Positions 18,145 to 27,607 of a stretch of 64,000 nucleotides of DNA are shown one piece after another. The stretch's first letter is position 1. Each line of letters begins with the position of its first letter. The DNA comes from Sphingobacteriales bacterium 50-39 (GTDB taxonomy: Bacteria > Bacteroidota > Bacteroidia > Chitinophagales > Chitinophagaceae). The notes under the pieces were generated by a model that worked only from the letters and a program-made list of their open reading frames with translations, did not search any database and was not told the origin of the DNA. The stretch covers positions 372,001 to 436,000 of the forward strand of contig MKTZ01000001.1 of assembly GCA_001898505.1 (NCBI GenBank), in the 5' to 3' direction. Both the position numbers and the translations under genes were made by a program.

Positions 18145-19902
18145 ATGAAAAAAAATATAACAATGCGACAAAATAACATTGTCATCTACATAACAGTTCT
18201 CGCGGCCATGGCCATGACGGCGTGCAAGAAGTCCTTTTTGGATCGTCCGCCGATAGCGTCACCGACGGCTGCAACTTATTACAAGTCCGATATAGATATA
18301 TTGAATGGGACCGGTCCCTTATACAATGGCAGTTGGGGCGGGTACAATGGTACTTCGTTGCAATATATCGGAGATATCATGGGGGGCAACAGTCTTACCG
18401 ACAACTATAATGGCCGGGGCTCCTATCTGAATTTCACCGTGACCGCCCAGGACCCGAGCGGGGCGTTGCAAAGTGCGTATCAGGCGCTGTGGTCAGTGAT
18501 CGGCAATGCCAATATCGTGGCGCATAATATCCGGGGCGCTGGTCCCGGCGCGAGCGTGACCGCCAGGAACTCCGGGCTGGCCGAGTGTTATGTCATGCGG
18601 GCTGCGGCGTATTATTTTATTGCGCTGGACTGGGGTGCCGCGCCGATCATCTACGACAACAGTGTGCAGATAGGGGACAGCTCTATTCGCCGGAACAATC
18701 TATCGGATGTGTGGAAGTTCATCATATCGGATCTGAGCTGGGCAGCCCAGAATCTGGGAACGACGCCATTGCAACCTGGTCGTGTCACCAAATGGACTGC
18801 GGAGGGGATGCTGGCGAGGGCTTACCTGGTGCGTTCCGGATTGGGGCAGTCTGGTGGTCAGCGTAACCAGGCCGACCTGGACAGCGCTAAGTATTGGGCT
18901 GGGGATGTGTGTAACAATAGTGGCATGAGCTTGTACCCGAGCTACTATGATCTTTTCACGAGTGCGGTATTTAGCGGCAATAAGGTGCCTTCGGAATGTC
19001 TTTTGGGATTGTACTGGGTGCCTACGGGACAGTGGTTTGTTGAAAACCATATGCAGGCCAATCTCGCGTATGACTCCAAGATAACGCAGACCGGTGATGG
19101 ATGGGGCGGCGCTTTTGGCGCATCGCCCAGTCTGCTGGCTTATTATATGGACCCAGCCAATGCGGCCGATTCTGTGCGTCGCAAGGCGACGATATTTATG
19201 CCGAACACCAACTATCCCGATATCAACAAGGCCGGTGGGGGATGGCATGTAGATACGACGTTGTTCAATGGCGCTACCAGGCAAGGCGACAATGCCAAGA
19301 TCACGCATCCTATCGACAGCGGTTTATATTATTTGAATGGGGACCGGGCGTATGTCAAGAAATATGTCATCGGCAGCCCCGCGGACAACGGTGGTGTGGG
19401 AGGACAGCAGAATGAGAATATCGGCACGTATATCTTCCGGCTGGCGGATGTGTACCTGACTTATGCCGATGCGATCCTGGGGAATAATGCTTCCACTACC
19501 GACGCGGATGCTTTGAAGTTCTTTAACGCCGTGCGATCGAGGGCCGGCGCGACAACGAAGACATCGATCACGTATGCGGATATTTATTTGGAGAAGAAGA
19601 TCGAGTTTGCCTTTGAGGGCCATGCATGGTATGATTGGAAGCAGTGGTTCTATTTCGACCCCAATGCGGCGATGAACTATTTCAATACGCAGAACAGGGG
19701 TCTTTACAATATCACGTACAATGGCGGTAACTCATTTGTCACCTGGTTCAACGATGCGACGAACCCGAGAGCTTTGGGGCCGCGCTATTATACTATTACG
19801 GCTGACAAGGCCGATCTGCCTTATCCGGCATCGGAGGTGCTGGTAGCGCCAAACCTGGGGTTGCCACCTGTGGCTTTTGACTTTAGTAAAGTAAAATATT
19901 GA
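18145..19902 (+). CDS. SusD/RagB-type glycan-binding lipoprotein (PUL A)
   Basis: An approximately 585-aa surface lipoprotein that caps the SusC transporter. ATG 18145 (MKKNITMRQ) is favoured; an ATG at 18163 is also possible. The signal ends in the lipobox TAC with Cys followed by KKSFLDRPP, the usual SusD start. TPR-like helices (SAYQALWSVIGNANIVAHN, YVMRAAAYYFIALDWG, EGMLARAYLV) and the C-terminal SusD segment (FRLADVYLTYADAILG, EKKIEFAFEGHAWYDWKQW) are all present. It is larger than the common 500-550 aa. It lies between susC and the surface glycan-binding protein in the same operon; ligand specificity cannot be inferred. Confidence 0.96.
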   Translation: MKKNITMRQNNIVIYITVLAAMAMTACKKSFLDRPPIASPTAATYYKSDIDILNGTGPLYNGSWGGYNGTSLQYIGDIMGGNSLTDNYNGRGSYLNFTVTAQDPSGALQSAYQALWSVIGNANIVAHNIRGAGPGASVTARNSGLAECYVMRAAAYYFIALDWGAAPIIYDNSVQIGDSSIRRNNLSDVWKFIISDLSWAAQNLGTTPLQPGRVTKWTAEGMLARAYLVRSGLGQSGGQRNQADLDSAKYWAGDVCNNSGMSLYPSYYDLFTSAVFSGNKVPSECLLGLYWVPTGQWFVENHMQANLAYDSKITQTGDGWGGAFGASPSLLAYYMDPANAADSVRRKATIFMPNTNYPDINKAGGGWHVDTTLFNGATRQGDNAKITHPIDSGLYYLNGDRAYVKKYVIGSPADNGGVGGQQNENIGTYIFRLADVYLTYADAILGNNASTTDADALKFFNAVRSRAGATTKTSITYADIYLEKKIEFAFEGHAWYDWKQWFYFDPNAAMNYFNTQNRGLYNITYNGGNSFVTWFNDATNPRALGPRYYTITADKADLPYPASEVLVAPNLGLPPVAFDFSKVKY

Positions 19903-19931
19903 GACACCGACCTTAAACAAAAATTACTTGT

Positions 19932-21437
19932 ATGAAAAAATACTTATTTCTTCTCCTGGTGTGCTTTGCGGGCCTGCTCGAGCTGGGCTGTAATAAGAAC
20001 GGGAGCAGCGGGCCGCCCCTGATCACGAATATCAGGGAACTGGATACCACGAAACGCGATCTGAAGGTAATAGGGGCTTCTCCGGGTTCCGAGATCGTTA
20101 TCCAGGGGCAGAACCTGCAAGGCGCGCGTCAGATATTCTTCAATGACACGTCGGCCTATTTCAATCCTGTATACAATACGAGCACGAACCTCATCGTGGT
20201 GATACCGAGCACCGCACAAACCGCGGCCACCAATCCTTCGGTGCCCAGTACGATACGGCTGGTGACGGATCATGGATCGACGACTTATTCTTTTTCGCTG
20301 ATCCTTCCTCCGCCCACTATCAGCGGGATCTCGCTGGATATTACGGGTACTACGATCGAAATTAACGGGGCGAACCTGGCGGGGATAAAAAAGATAACCT
20401 TCCCCGTGCCGGGTAATGATACGGCGTTGTCCTATACCGTGAATAAGACATATACTCAAATCATTGCAAAGGTACCGCCCGGAAGTGCATTTACCGACTC
20501 TATGCGGGTGCAGTGTCTTTTTGGTACGGCAGCTTTCCCTTATCCGCCGCCGATGGTCATCGGCTCGTTGTCTAATGAAAATGCGGCGGCTGGAACGACG
20601 CTGTTGATCAATGGTACGAACTTCATCGGCGTCAACCAGGTGGTGTTTCCGGGTGGTATTCAGGGTATCAACCTGCAGACTGTCAGTGTCAACCAGCTGT
20701 CGGTAGTGGTTCCTCCCGGCATAACGACACCGGACTCTTTGAGGATAAGCGGGCCGTTGGGGACCGCGACGGCGCCGCAGCCATTCGACACTTATCTGAC
20801 CTATGTTTCACCGGGGTATCTCTCTACTTTCGAGAATCAATGGGCAAATCCTCCTGACAATACAGGCTTCTTAGGCTGGACCGGTGGCTATGCCAATGCG
20901 GCTACCGCTACTGCCAATTATCCGGGCGGAACGGGTGGGGTGGGGGTGATCAACCAGTCAAGCCCGATGTCGGGGAACAGCGCCGCGGGTTCGCAGGGCA
21001 ATGGAGGTTTTCTGCAATTGAATGATGTGCCCTGGGTGGCGGATAAATCCAAGTCTGTCAGCAACTATTCCTTAAAGTTCGAAGTGTATGTGGCTTCTAC
21101 CTGGAGCAAGGGCGCTATCTGGATAGCCGTGGGCAACTGGTATGGCTGGAGCTCTTATTCCGCCAGATTTGCGCCATGGTCTGACCCGGCGCTGGCTCCG
21201 AATGGTAAGTACAAGCCCAATGGATGGGTAACGGTGTCGATACCACTGACGCAGATGATCACCGGTAACCAGTTCTGGCAGACGGCGTGGAACCCGAACG
21301 GAAGTGCCGCAAGGACCTTTAATGATTATCCTACGACAGGCGTCTGTTTCATGGTCATGAACGACCAGCCGGATCCGGCGCCTGCGGGCAGCATCAATAT
21401 TGCCGTAGACAATGTCCGTATTGTACAAGGAAAATAA
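19932..21437 (+). CDS. Surface glycan-binding lipoprotein with IPT/TIG domains (SGBP-B-like)
   Basis: A 501-aa lipoprotein (lipobox LELGC, Cys20). Residues about 30-290 look like two to three IPT/TIG immunoglobulin-like domains (SPGSEIVIQGQNLQG, GTTIEINGANLAGIKKITF, GTTLLINGTNFIGVNQVVF), which hold a C-terminal binding domain away from the membrane. The last 200 residues (STFENQWANPPDN, GGFLQLNDVPW, SLKFEVYVASTWSKG, INIAVDNVRIV) match the C-terminal domain of SGBP-B proteins, first described from a xyloglucan PUL and found in PULs for several glucans. It sits 29 bp after susD and 19 bp before the glycosidase. Its role is to hold polymer at the surface; the aromatic-rich face (WIAVGNWYGWSSY) is a plausible binding site. 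Confidence 0.87.
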   Translation: MKKYLFLLLVCFAGLLELGCNKNGSSGPPLITNIRELDTTKRDLKVIGASPGSEIVIQGQNLQGARQIFFNDTSAYFNPVYNTSTNLIVVIPSTAQTAATNPSVPSTIRLVTDHGSTTYSFSLILPPPTISGISLDITGTTIEINGANLAGIKKITFPVPGNDTALSYTVNKTYTQIIAKVPPGSAFTDSMRVQCLFGTAAFPYPPPMVIGSLSNENAAAGTTLLINGTNFIGVNQVVFPGGIQGINLQTVSVNQLSVVVPPGITTPDSLRISGPLGTATAPQPFDTYLTYVSPGYLSTFENQWANPPDNTGFLGWTGGYANAATATANYPGGTGGVGVINQSSPMSGNSAAGSQGNGGFLQLNDVPWVADKSKSVSNYSLKFEVYVASTWSKGAIWIAVGNWYGWSSYSARFAPWSDPALAPNGKYKPNGWVTVSIPLTQMITGNQFWQTAWNPNGSAARTFNDYPTTGVCFMVMNDQPDPAPAGSINIAVDNVRIVQGK

Positions 21438-21456
21438 TTAACCTCATCTCCTTATT

Positions 21457-23217
21457 ATGCGTATTAAAACAATCAACATAAAACCTGCAGCGCTGACCTT
21501 ATCGACTGTATTGGTCCTGGCGGCCTGTACCAAGCATTCTTCTCCCGGCACCATTGAAAAGCCCTATCCGGTGGAGACCGACTCTGTCTATAAGCCGGCA
21601 GATCCATCCGTACCGCCGACGGTAGGGTTCTTTTTGGACGGGTGGCAATCGAGGACATTTACGGCGCCCGATACGATGACCGGGTCTGTTCCTTCCTATG
21701 CTGCTACGGATTCGCTGACCATCAACGTCAACCAGGTGGTGGCGAAGGTCCCGCCGTATCTGTATGGCAATAACTCCAATCTCTGGATGGGGCAGATAGT
21801 CACCGAGCCCAGCCTGATGCAATATATCAAGGACCTTTCTCCAAGGATCATCCGTGCTCCGGCGGGGAGTAACAGCGATGTCTATTTCTGGAATGGGGTG
21901 GATACCGCACACCGGCCCTGGGACGCGCCGGACAGTGTGCTGAATGCCAGCGGCAAGCCCGTGTATATCGGGGACTGGTATGGTGGTAACTGGGGGGGCT
22001 GGACGCTTGCGCTGGATAATTATTATACCATGCTGTCGCAGACCGGCAGCACCGGCATTATTACTATCAACTATGGATATGCGCGTTATGGCAGGAGTGC
22101 GAACCCTGTGGCTGCGGCTGCTCATCTGGCGGCGGACTGGGTGCGTTATGACAATGGCCGGACGAAGTTCTGGGAGATAGGTAATGAGACCTATGGCAGC
22201 TGGGAGGCGGGTTATTATATCGATACGACGAAGAATCAGGACGGCCAGCCATACAAAGTGACAGGAGCGCTGTATGGAAGCCATGTGAAGATATTCGCGG
22301 ATTCGATGCGGGCTGCGGCTTCTCAGGTGGGCGCCACGATCTATATAGGGGCCACGTTGTATCAGCAGGCCCCCGGTGCGGGTGATGATGCGACGTTGCA
22401 GGGTTGGAATACCGGCGTGCTGGCAAATGCGGGGGCTGCCGCCGATTATTTTATCGTACACAATTATTTTACTGCCTATAATACCAATTCCGGAGTGGTG
22501 GATGTTCTTTCCAGCGGGCTGACCGTGCCCGGGGCGATGATGTCCTATGTCCGTCAGCAGGTGTCGGCGGCCGGATTGAGTCAAAAGCCTATCGCCCTGA
22601 CCGAGTGGAATATCCAGGCCTCCGGCTCCAAACAGAATGTCTCCTATATCGCGGGTATGCAGGCAGCGCTGACGCTGGGCAGCCTTATCAAGAACCAGTA
22701 TGGCGAAGCAAGCCGCTGGGACCTTGCGAACGGTTATTCCTCGGGGAATGATATGGGTATGTTCAATAGCGGGGATGAGCCCGGGGCGCCGAAATGGAAC
22801 CCACGTCCGGCGTTTTACTATATGTATTATTTCCAGAAATTCTTTGGCGACAGGATGGTGGCTGATACGTTGCGGAGGGCGCTGCTCAATAACGACATTA
22901 ACTGCTATAGCTCTACTTTCAGCTCGGGGCAGGCTGGAACTGTGATCATCAATTCCGGGGCGTTGAACCATGTGGTGGCCGTGGATTTTCAGCACTTCCC
23001 CGCGGGAAGTCATTATTACTGGTATACGCTGACCGGTGGTACGGACAATGCGCCTTATTCGGGGCAGGTGCTGGTGAATGGCACCGGTCCTTCCACTGCG
23101 ACCGGAGGTCCGTTGAACTATGCGACGCTGAAGGCGTACAGCATGCCGCTGAGGGGTTCGATAAAGGTGTGGGTCCCGCCGTACAGTGTGGTGTATCTCG
23201 TGGCGGATAAGAAATAA
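21457..23217 (+). CDS. Clan GH-A glycosidase lipoprotein, GH51/GH39-like
   Basis: A 586-aa surface lipoprotein (lipobox LAAC, Cys24) with a Ser/Pro linker and a (beta/alpha)8 glycosidase domain. The clan GH-A pair is visible: acid/base Glu244 in FWEIGNETYG and nucleophile Glu383 in IALTEWN. The C-terminal beta-sandwich (about 490-586, ending SIKVWVPPYSVVYLVADKK) is typical of these families. The NET and EWN contexts recall alpha-L-arabinofuranosidases of GH51, but GH39, GH30-like or GH79-like assignments are not excluded. It is the only hydrolase in PUL A, so it probably makes the first surface cut on the polymer captured by the neighbouring binding proteins. The 504-residue antisense frame across it is a codon-bias shadow. 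Confidence 0.8.
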   Translation: MRIKTINIKPAALTLSTVLVLAACTKHSSPGTIEKPYPVETDSVYKPADPSVPPTVGFFLDGWQSRTFTAPDTMTGSVPSYAATDSLTINVNQVVAKVPPYLYGNNSNLWMGQIVTEPSLMQYIKDLSPRIIRAPAGSNSDVYFWNGVDTAHRPWDAPDSVLNASGKPVYIGDWYGGNWGGWTLALDNYYTMLSQTGSTGIITINYGYARYGRSANPVAAAAHLAADWVRYDNGRTKFWEIGNETYGSWEAGYYIDTTKNQDGQPYKVTGALYGSHVKIFADSMRAAASQVGATIYIGATLYQQAPGAGDDATLQGWNTGVLANAGAAADYFIVHNYFTAYNTNSGVVDVLSSGLTVPGAMMSYVRQQVSAAGLSQKPIALTEWNIQASGSKQNVSYIAGMQAALTLGSLIKNQYGEASRWDLANGYSSGNDMGMFNSGDEPGAPKWNPRPAFYYMYYFQKFFGDRMVADTLRRALLNNDINCYSSTFSSGQAGTVIINSGALNHVVAVDFQHFPAGSHYYWYTLTGGTDNAPYSGQVLVNGTGPSTATGGPLNYATLKAYSMPLRGSIKVWVPPYSVVYLVADKK

Positions 23218-23226
23218 AATGTCTTC

Positions 23227-26200
23227 ATGTATCTAAACATATTTCCGATGCCCATTGTCCGGACCCTCTTTTTTGGGGTGAGTCTGTCGCTGGGGTTGTT
23301 GTCCTGTGGAGAGCAGCGCCGGAAGGAGGGGTTGCATTTTACGGTGATGGAGCCGTCTGCTACCGGGGTATATTTTCAGAACACGATCACCGAGAGTGAT
23401 TCGCTCAACATGTTCGTCAACGAATATACCTATATGGGGGGTGGCGTGGGGATCGGAGATTTCAACCGCGATGGGTTGCCCGATATATTCCTGGCGGGTA
23501 ACCAGGTGAGCAGCAAATTGTATCTCAACAAGGGCGGGCTGCATTTCGAGGATGTGACAGTGAAGGCGGGATTGACTACTTCCAGCTGGTGTACCGGCGT
23601 CAGTGTCGTGGATATCAATAACGACGGCTGGCCCGATATTTATGTCTGCGTCTCCGGCAGGGCGCCGGGAGAGAGGAGAAAGAACCTTCTTTTTATCAAT
23701 CAGCATGATATGACCTTCCGGGAGCAGGCCGAGGCCTATGGGCTGGCCGACACTTCCTATTCCACGCAGGCTGTCTTCTTCGACTATGACAAGGATGGCA
23801 GGCTGGATATGTATCTGTTGAATCATACATTGGACGACTATCATCCCAATGACATCAAGGACAGGAAGGTGGACAGCAATTCTATTGCGCGGGACAAGCT
23901 TTTCCACAACGAGGGTGTGGCGCCGGGTATGGATCATCCATTCTTCCAGGACGTGTCCGGGAAGGCCGGCATTGTCGAGGATGGCAACGGGCTCGGTGTT
24001 GTGGTGAGCGATGTCAACGGGGATGGATATCCGGATGTGTATGTGGCAAATGACTATATCCGGAATGATCTTTTATGGCTGAATAATAAGGATGGGAGTT
24101 TTACCAACTGTATTGCCTCCGCGCTGCGGCATCAGAGCTATTCGAGTATGGGGACCGATGCGGCTGATCTGAATAATGACGGGCGCCCCGATATCATGAC
24201 GCTGGATATGCAGCCCGAGACGAACCAGCGGAAGAAGATGATGTATTCTTTTCTGGGGGAGGAGCGCAGGCGGCTGGAGGTGGCCAAGGGGTATGAGCCC
24301 GAGTATATCCACAATATGCTGCAGCTGAACAATGGGAATCGAATGATCGAAGGACGGCAGGTCCCTTTCTTTAGCGAGATCGGGAATATGGCCGGTGTGT
24401 CCGAGACCGACTGGAGCTGGAGCGTGCTGATCGCGGACCTGGACAATGACGGGTGGAAGGATGTTCATATTACGAATGGGCTTGGTCGTGATCCTACGAA
24501 TATCGACTTTTTGGAATACCGGCATGAGCGGGTGGTGCAGACGAATATTCCTGACAGTGATCAGGGGCAGCGGAGGGCTTTTATGGAGCGGCTGTCGGAG
24601 ATGGGGCCCGTGAAGCTGCGTAATTATATTTTCCGGAACAAGGGGGGCCTGCGATGGGAGGATGTGTCTGCTGATGCGGGGATAACCGAGGCGACTTTGT
24701 CGAATGGGGCTGCTTATGTGGATTTGGATAATGATGGGGATCTGGATCTGGTGACGAATAATGTAAACGGCGTGGCGGGGATCTTAAGGAATGATTTGAG
24801 GGATACTGTTGCGGGGCCGGGCGGGACGGCTTCGGGGGCTGGCGCTGCCGCGGCCAATTTTCTCACGGTGCAGCTGAGGGGAGATACGCTGAACCCGGAG
24901 GGGATCGGCGCCGTGGTGTATACATACAGTCCGGGGGTGTGCCAGGTGGTGGAGGAATATCCCGTCAGGGGGTATTTGTCATCGGTGGATAGCCGGCTGC
25001 ATGTGGGGTTGGGGAATGCTGTGCCGGACTCCGTGAAGGTGGTATGGCCCGATGGGAAGCGGCAGGTGGTGGGGGCGCCGGGGGCGAATAGGGTTTTGGA
25101 GATAAGATATGGTGAGGCGGTGGCGGGGACTGATGCTGTTGCCGGACAGGGCGGGCCAGGGACTGGGCCGGCCGGGCAGCTCTATTTTAGTGAGGCTGCG
25201 GCGGCATTGAATACCGTGTTCCTGCATCGAGAGACCTTTTTTTATGACTATGCTTTTCAACCATTGATACAGCAGAAATATTCGCAGGAGGGGCCTTTTA
25301 TGAGCGTGGGGGATGTCAATGGGGATGGGCGGGAAGATCTTTTTATCGGCGGGGCTTTCCGGCAATCCGGCAAGCTTTTTCTGCAGGAGGCTGACGGGAC
25401 CTTTCGTGGGAAGGACCTGACCGTGGGGACAAAGAATGAGGAGGACCTGGGGAATCTGTTCTTCGACGCGGATGGGGATGGGGACCTGGACCTGTTGGTG
25501 GCGGGGGGGAGTACCGAGTTCGAGAGCAATTCATGGTTTTGCCGGCCCCGGCTGTATTTGAACGATGGGAAGGGAAATTTCAAGATGGATAGTACCGCAT
25601 TCCCCGCGCAGGTCATCACGCCGGGCAAGGCTGTTGCGGTGGCGGATATGGACGGGGATGGAGATATGGATGTGTTTGTGGGCGGGCGGGTCTCGCTGGG
25701 AGTTTTCCCGGAGCCGCCGCGGAGCTTTTTGCTACGTAATGAACATGGGAAGTTCCAGGATGTGACCGAAGCCGTGTGTCCAGCGCTGAAGAATCCGGGG
25801 CTTATCAATGCAGCGATATGGGCGGACATCGATGGCGATAAACGACCTGACCTGATATTGGCCGGGGACTGGATGCCTATCCGGGTGTTCCGGAACAATG
25901 GGACGACCATGACCGAGATCACGGCGGGCTGTGGTTTGAAAAACCTGCCGGGTTTTTGGAGAAGCATTGCCCTGACGGATATCAATCATGATGGGTATGT
26001 AGATATCGTCGCCGGGAATCTTGGCTCTAACAATCCTTTTCATATCAGCACAGAACGGCCTGCGGAGTTGGTGGCGAAGGATTTTGACGGAAATGGGATC
26101 GTGGAGCCAGTTTTCTGTTATTACATAAAAGATGAGCGAGGAGGGTATCAATTGCAGCCCGGCATCTCCAGGGACCTTTGGGCTACACAGATGCCTTCTA

Positions 26201-26682
26201 TCAAAAAAGTATATGACAAGAACGAGCTGTATGCGAAGGGGAGCATGAATGATATTTTTACCAAGGAGATGATGGATGGGGCTACGATCCTGGATTGCCG
26301 GGAAGTGCGCAGCGGCTGGTTCGAGAACGATCATAAGGGAAGATTTATCTTTCATCCTTTCCCGTCACTGGCCCAAATAGCGCCTGTGAATGCCATTGTA
26401 TGTATGGATGTAGATGGAGATGGGAATATGGATATCATATTAGGCGGTAATGAATACCAGGCTGCGGTGACGACCGGGCGATACGATGCTTCTTATGGCG
26501 TTTTGCTAAAGGGGGATGGCAAGGGTGGGTTCGGGGCTATCGGTCCGGGGGTGAGTGGGTTGATCCTGGATGGGGATGTCAAGGACCTGAAGGTGGTGGG
26601 TACGCCTGAAGGGCGGGTTTTGATGGCCGCCGTGAATGATGGGCCTATGGAGGCGTACAGGATAAGAGGGAGTGGAAAATGA
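23227..26682 (+). CDS. FG-GAP/VCBS repeat lipoprotein with ASPIC/UnbV domain (PUL A)
   Basis: A 1151-aa lipoprotein (signal ending GLLSC; start 23227 or in-frame ATG 23248). It is built of FG-GAP/VCBS propeller blades with calcium-binding motifs of the type DxNxDGxxD (GIGDFNRDGLPDIFLA, VVDINNDGWPDIYV, VSDVNGDGYPDVYVA, VADMDGDGDMDVFVGG and others), interrupted near residues 550-620 by an ASPIC/UnbV domain (IGAVVYTYSPG, GLGNAVPDSVKVVWPDGK). Two propellers on either side of the ASPIC domain seem likely. Proteins of this shape often close SusCD operons in soil Bacteroidota, but their biochemical role is not established. It ends the PUL A operon, 9 bp after the glycosidase, and the start region of the next AraC gene overlaps it. 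Confidence 0.88.
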   Translation: MYLNIFPMPIVRTLFFGVSLSLGLLSCGEQRRKEGLHFTVMEPSATGVYFQNTITESDSLNMFVNEYTYMGGGVGIGDFNRDGLPDIFLAGNQVSSKLYLNKGGLHFEDVTVKAGLTTSSWCTGVSVVDINNDGWPDIYVCVSGRAPGERRKNLLFINQHDMTFREQAEAYGLADTSYSTQAVFFDYDKDGRLDMYLLNHTLDDYHPNDIKDRKVDSNSIARDKLFHNEGVAPGMDHPFFQDVSGKAGIVEDGNGLGVVVSDVNGDGYPDVYVANDYIRNDLLWLNNKDGSFTNCIASALRHQSYSSMGTDAADLNNDGRPDIMTLDMQPETNQRKKMMYSFLGEERRRLEVAKGYEPEYIHNMLQLNNGNRMIEGRQVPFFSEIGNMAGVSETDWSWSVLIADLDNDGWKDVHITNGLGRDPTNIDFLEYRHERVVQTNIPDSDQGQRRAFMERLSEMGPVKLRNYIFRNKGGLRWEDVSADAGITEATLSNGAAYVDLDNDGDLDLVTNNVNGVAGILRNDLRDTVAGPGGTASGAGAAAANFLTVQLRGDTLNPEGIGAVVYTYSPGVCQVVEEYPVRGYLSSVDSRLHVGLGNAVPDSVKVVWPDGKRQVVGAPGANRVLEIRYGEAVAGTDAVAGQGGPGTGPAGQLYFSEAAAALNTVFLHRETFFYDYAFQPLIQQKYSQEGPFMSVGDVNGDGREDLFIGGAFRQSGKLFLQEADGTFRGKDLTVGTKNEEDLGNLFFDADGDGDLDLLVAGGSTEFESNSWFCRPRLYLNDGKGNFKMDSTAFPAQVITPGKAVAVADMDGDGDMDVFVGGRVSLGVFPEPPRSFLLRNEHGKFQDVTEAVCPALKNPGLINAAIWADIDGDKRPDLILAGDWMPIRVFRNNGTTMTEITAGCGLKNLPGFWRSIALTDINHDGYVDIVAGNLGSNNPFHISTERPAELVAKDFDGNGIVEPVFCYYIKDERGGYQLQPGISRDLWATQMPSIKKVYDKNELYAKGSMNDIFTKEMMDGATILDCREVRSGWFENDHKGRFIFHPFPSLAQIAPVNAIVCMDVDGDGNMDIILGGNEYQAAVTTGRYDASYGVLLKGDGKGGFGAIGPGVSGLILDGDVKDLKVVGTPEGRVLMAAVNDGPMEAYRIRGSGK

Positions 26683-26704
26683 TGATTTCTGTATATTTAC
26701 AGAC

Positions 26705-27139
26705 ATGACCCCAGCCTCCTATCCAAAAATGTATTTGTACCGTCGGATCGTGCAGGCCAAGCTTTTTATCGACCAGCATTATGCGGAGCCTTTGGATCTG
26801 TCGGCCATTGCGGATGAAGCCTGTTTTTCAAAATTCCATTTTGTAAGATTGTTCAAGTCCGCCTATGGGAGGACACCGCATCATTACCTGATAAAAGTAA
26901 GGATCGACCATGCGCAGGGGCTACTTGCGAAAGATGTCCCCGTGGCGGAGGTGAGCATGCGGGTGGGGTTTGAAAGCTCGACTTCTTTTGCGGCGTTGTT
27001 CAAAAAGCAAACGGGTATGTCACCTTCCGTGTATCAACGCCGTCAGCGGATCAGAAAAATGATGTACCGGGGTAACCCCCTGACAGCGGTGCCTAACTGC
27101 TTTGCTGAAGCGCGCGGCTGGAAAAATAGCAATTTCTAA
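26705..27139 (+). CDS. Short AraC family transcriptional regulator (DNA-binding domain only)
   Basis: A 144-aa protein consisting almost only of the AraC double helix-turn-helix (PLDLSAIADEACFSKFHFVR and PVAEVSMRVGFESSTSFAAL) with a basic C-terminal tail. ATG 26705 is preferred; GTG 26672 would overlap the end of the FG-GAP gene by 11 bp. It lacks a ligand-binding domain. The VOC and DUF1569 genes follow on the same strand after 51 bp and 3 bp, a set often seen together in Bacteroidota, so it may regulate them. It is probably unrelated to PUL A despite adjacency. Confidence 0.85.
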   Translation: MTPASYPKMYLYRRIVQAKLFIDQHYAEPLDLSAIADEACFSKFHFVRLFKSAYGRTPHHYLIKVRIDHAQGLLAKDVPVAEVSMRVGFESSTSFAALFKKQTGMSPSVYQRRQRIRKMMYRGNPLTAVPNCFAEARGWKNSNF

Positions 27140-27190
27140 TAGCTGATCTTCCTCTTTAACCAGCATCTTTGTGATCGTAAAACAAGCAAT

Positions 27191-27604
27191 ATGATCACAA
27201 AACTGACGCATCTATGCGTATATGTGCTGGACCAGAACAGCGCTCATGACTTTTATGTAAACAAGCTCGGATTCAAGGTCCATACGGACGTGCCGATGGG
27301 GCCGGGCGCCCGCTGGCTGACGGTAACGCCGCCGGAACAGCCTGAACTGGAGATCACGCTGTTCCCTATTGCCGAGGGAGGAGTGTTTGATGCGGAAACG
27401 GTGAGGACGATGAAGGCGCTTGTTCGGAGGGGGACTTTTGGACCCGCCGTCATGACCTGTAACGACCTGCTGGCGACGTATGAGGAGATGAAGAGCAAGG
27501 GGGTGGAATTTAAGAAACCTCCAACCAGGGAGTTTTATGGTTTTGAAGCGTTGTTCGTGGATGACTCCGGCAATTTTTTTTCCCTTTCACAACTCAATCC
27601 TTAG
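27191..27604 (+). CDS. VOC family protein (glyoxalase/bleomycin-resistance fold)
   Basis: A 137-aa single VOC protein with two beta-alpha-beta-beta-beta modules: ITKLTHLCVYVLDQNSAHDF with the first potential metal His, the acid in the ELEIT segment, FGPAVMTCNDLLATYEEMKS, and the end segment GFEALFVDDSGNFFSLSQ. Members include glyoxalases, dioxygenases and antibiotic-binding proteins; the sequence does not tell which. It is followed after 3 bp by a DUF1569/DinB-like gene, so the two are surely co-transcribed. A small-molecule modification or detoxification role is likely. Confidence 0.88.
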   Translation: MITKLTHLCVYVLDQNSAHDFYVNKLGFKVHTDVPMGPGARWLTVTPPEQPELEITLFPIAEGGVFDAETVRTMKALVRRGTFGPAVMTCNDLLATYEEMKSKGVEFKKPPTREFYGFEALFVDDSGNFFSLSQLNP

Positions 27605-27607
27605 GCT

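Noticed and set aside
21499-23013. A 504-codon open frame antisense to the PUL A glycosidase
   Set aside because: It is the complement of a gene with intact signal peptide and catalytic motifs; its product is rich in Arg, His and Ile without domain features, as expected of a codon-bias shadow.
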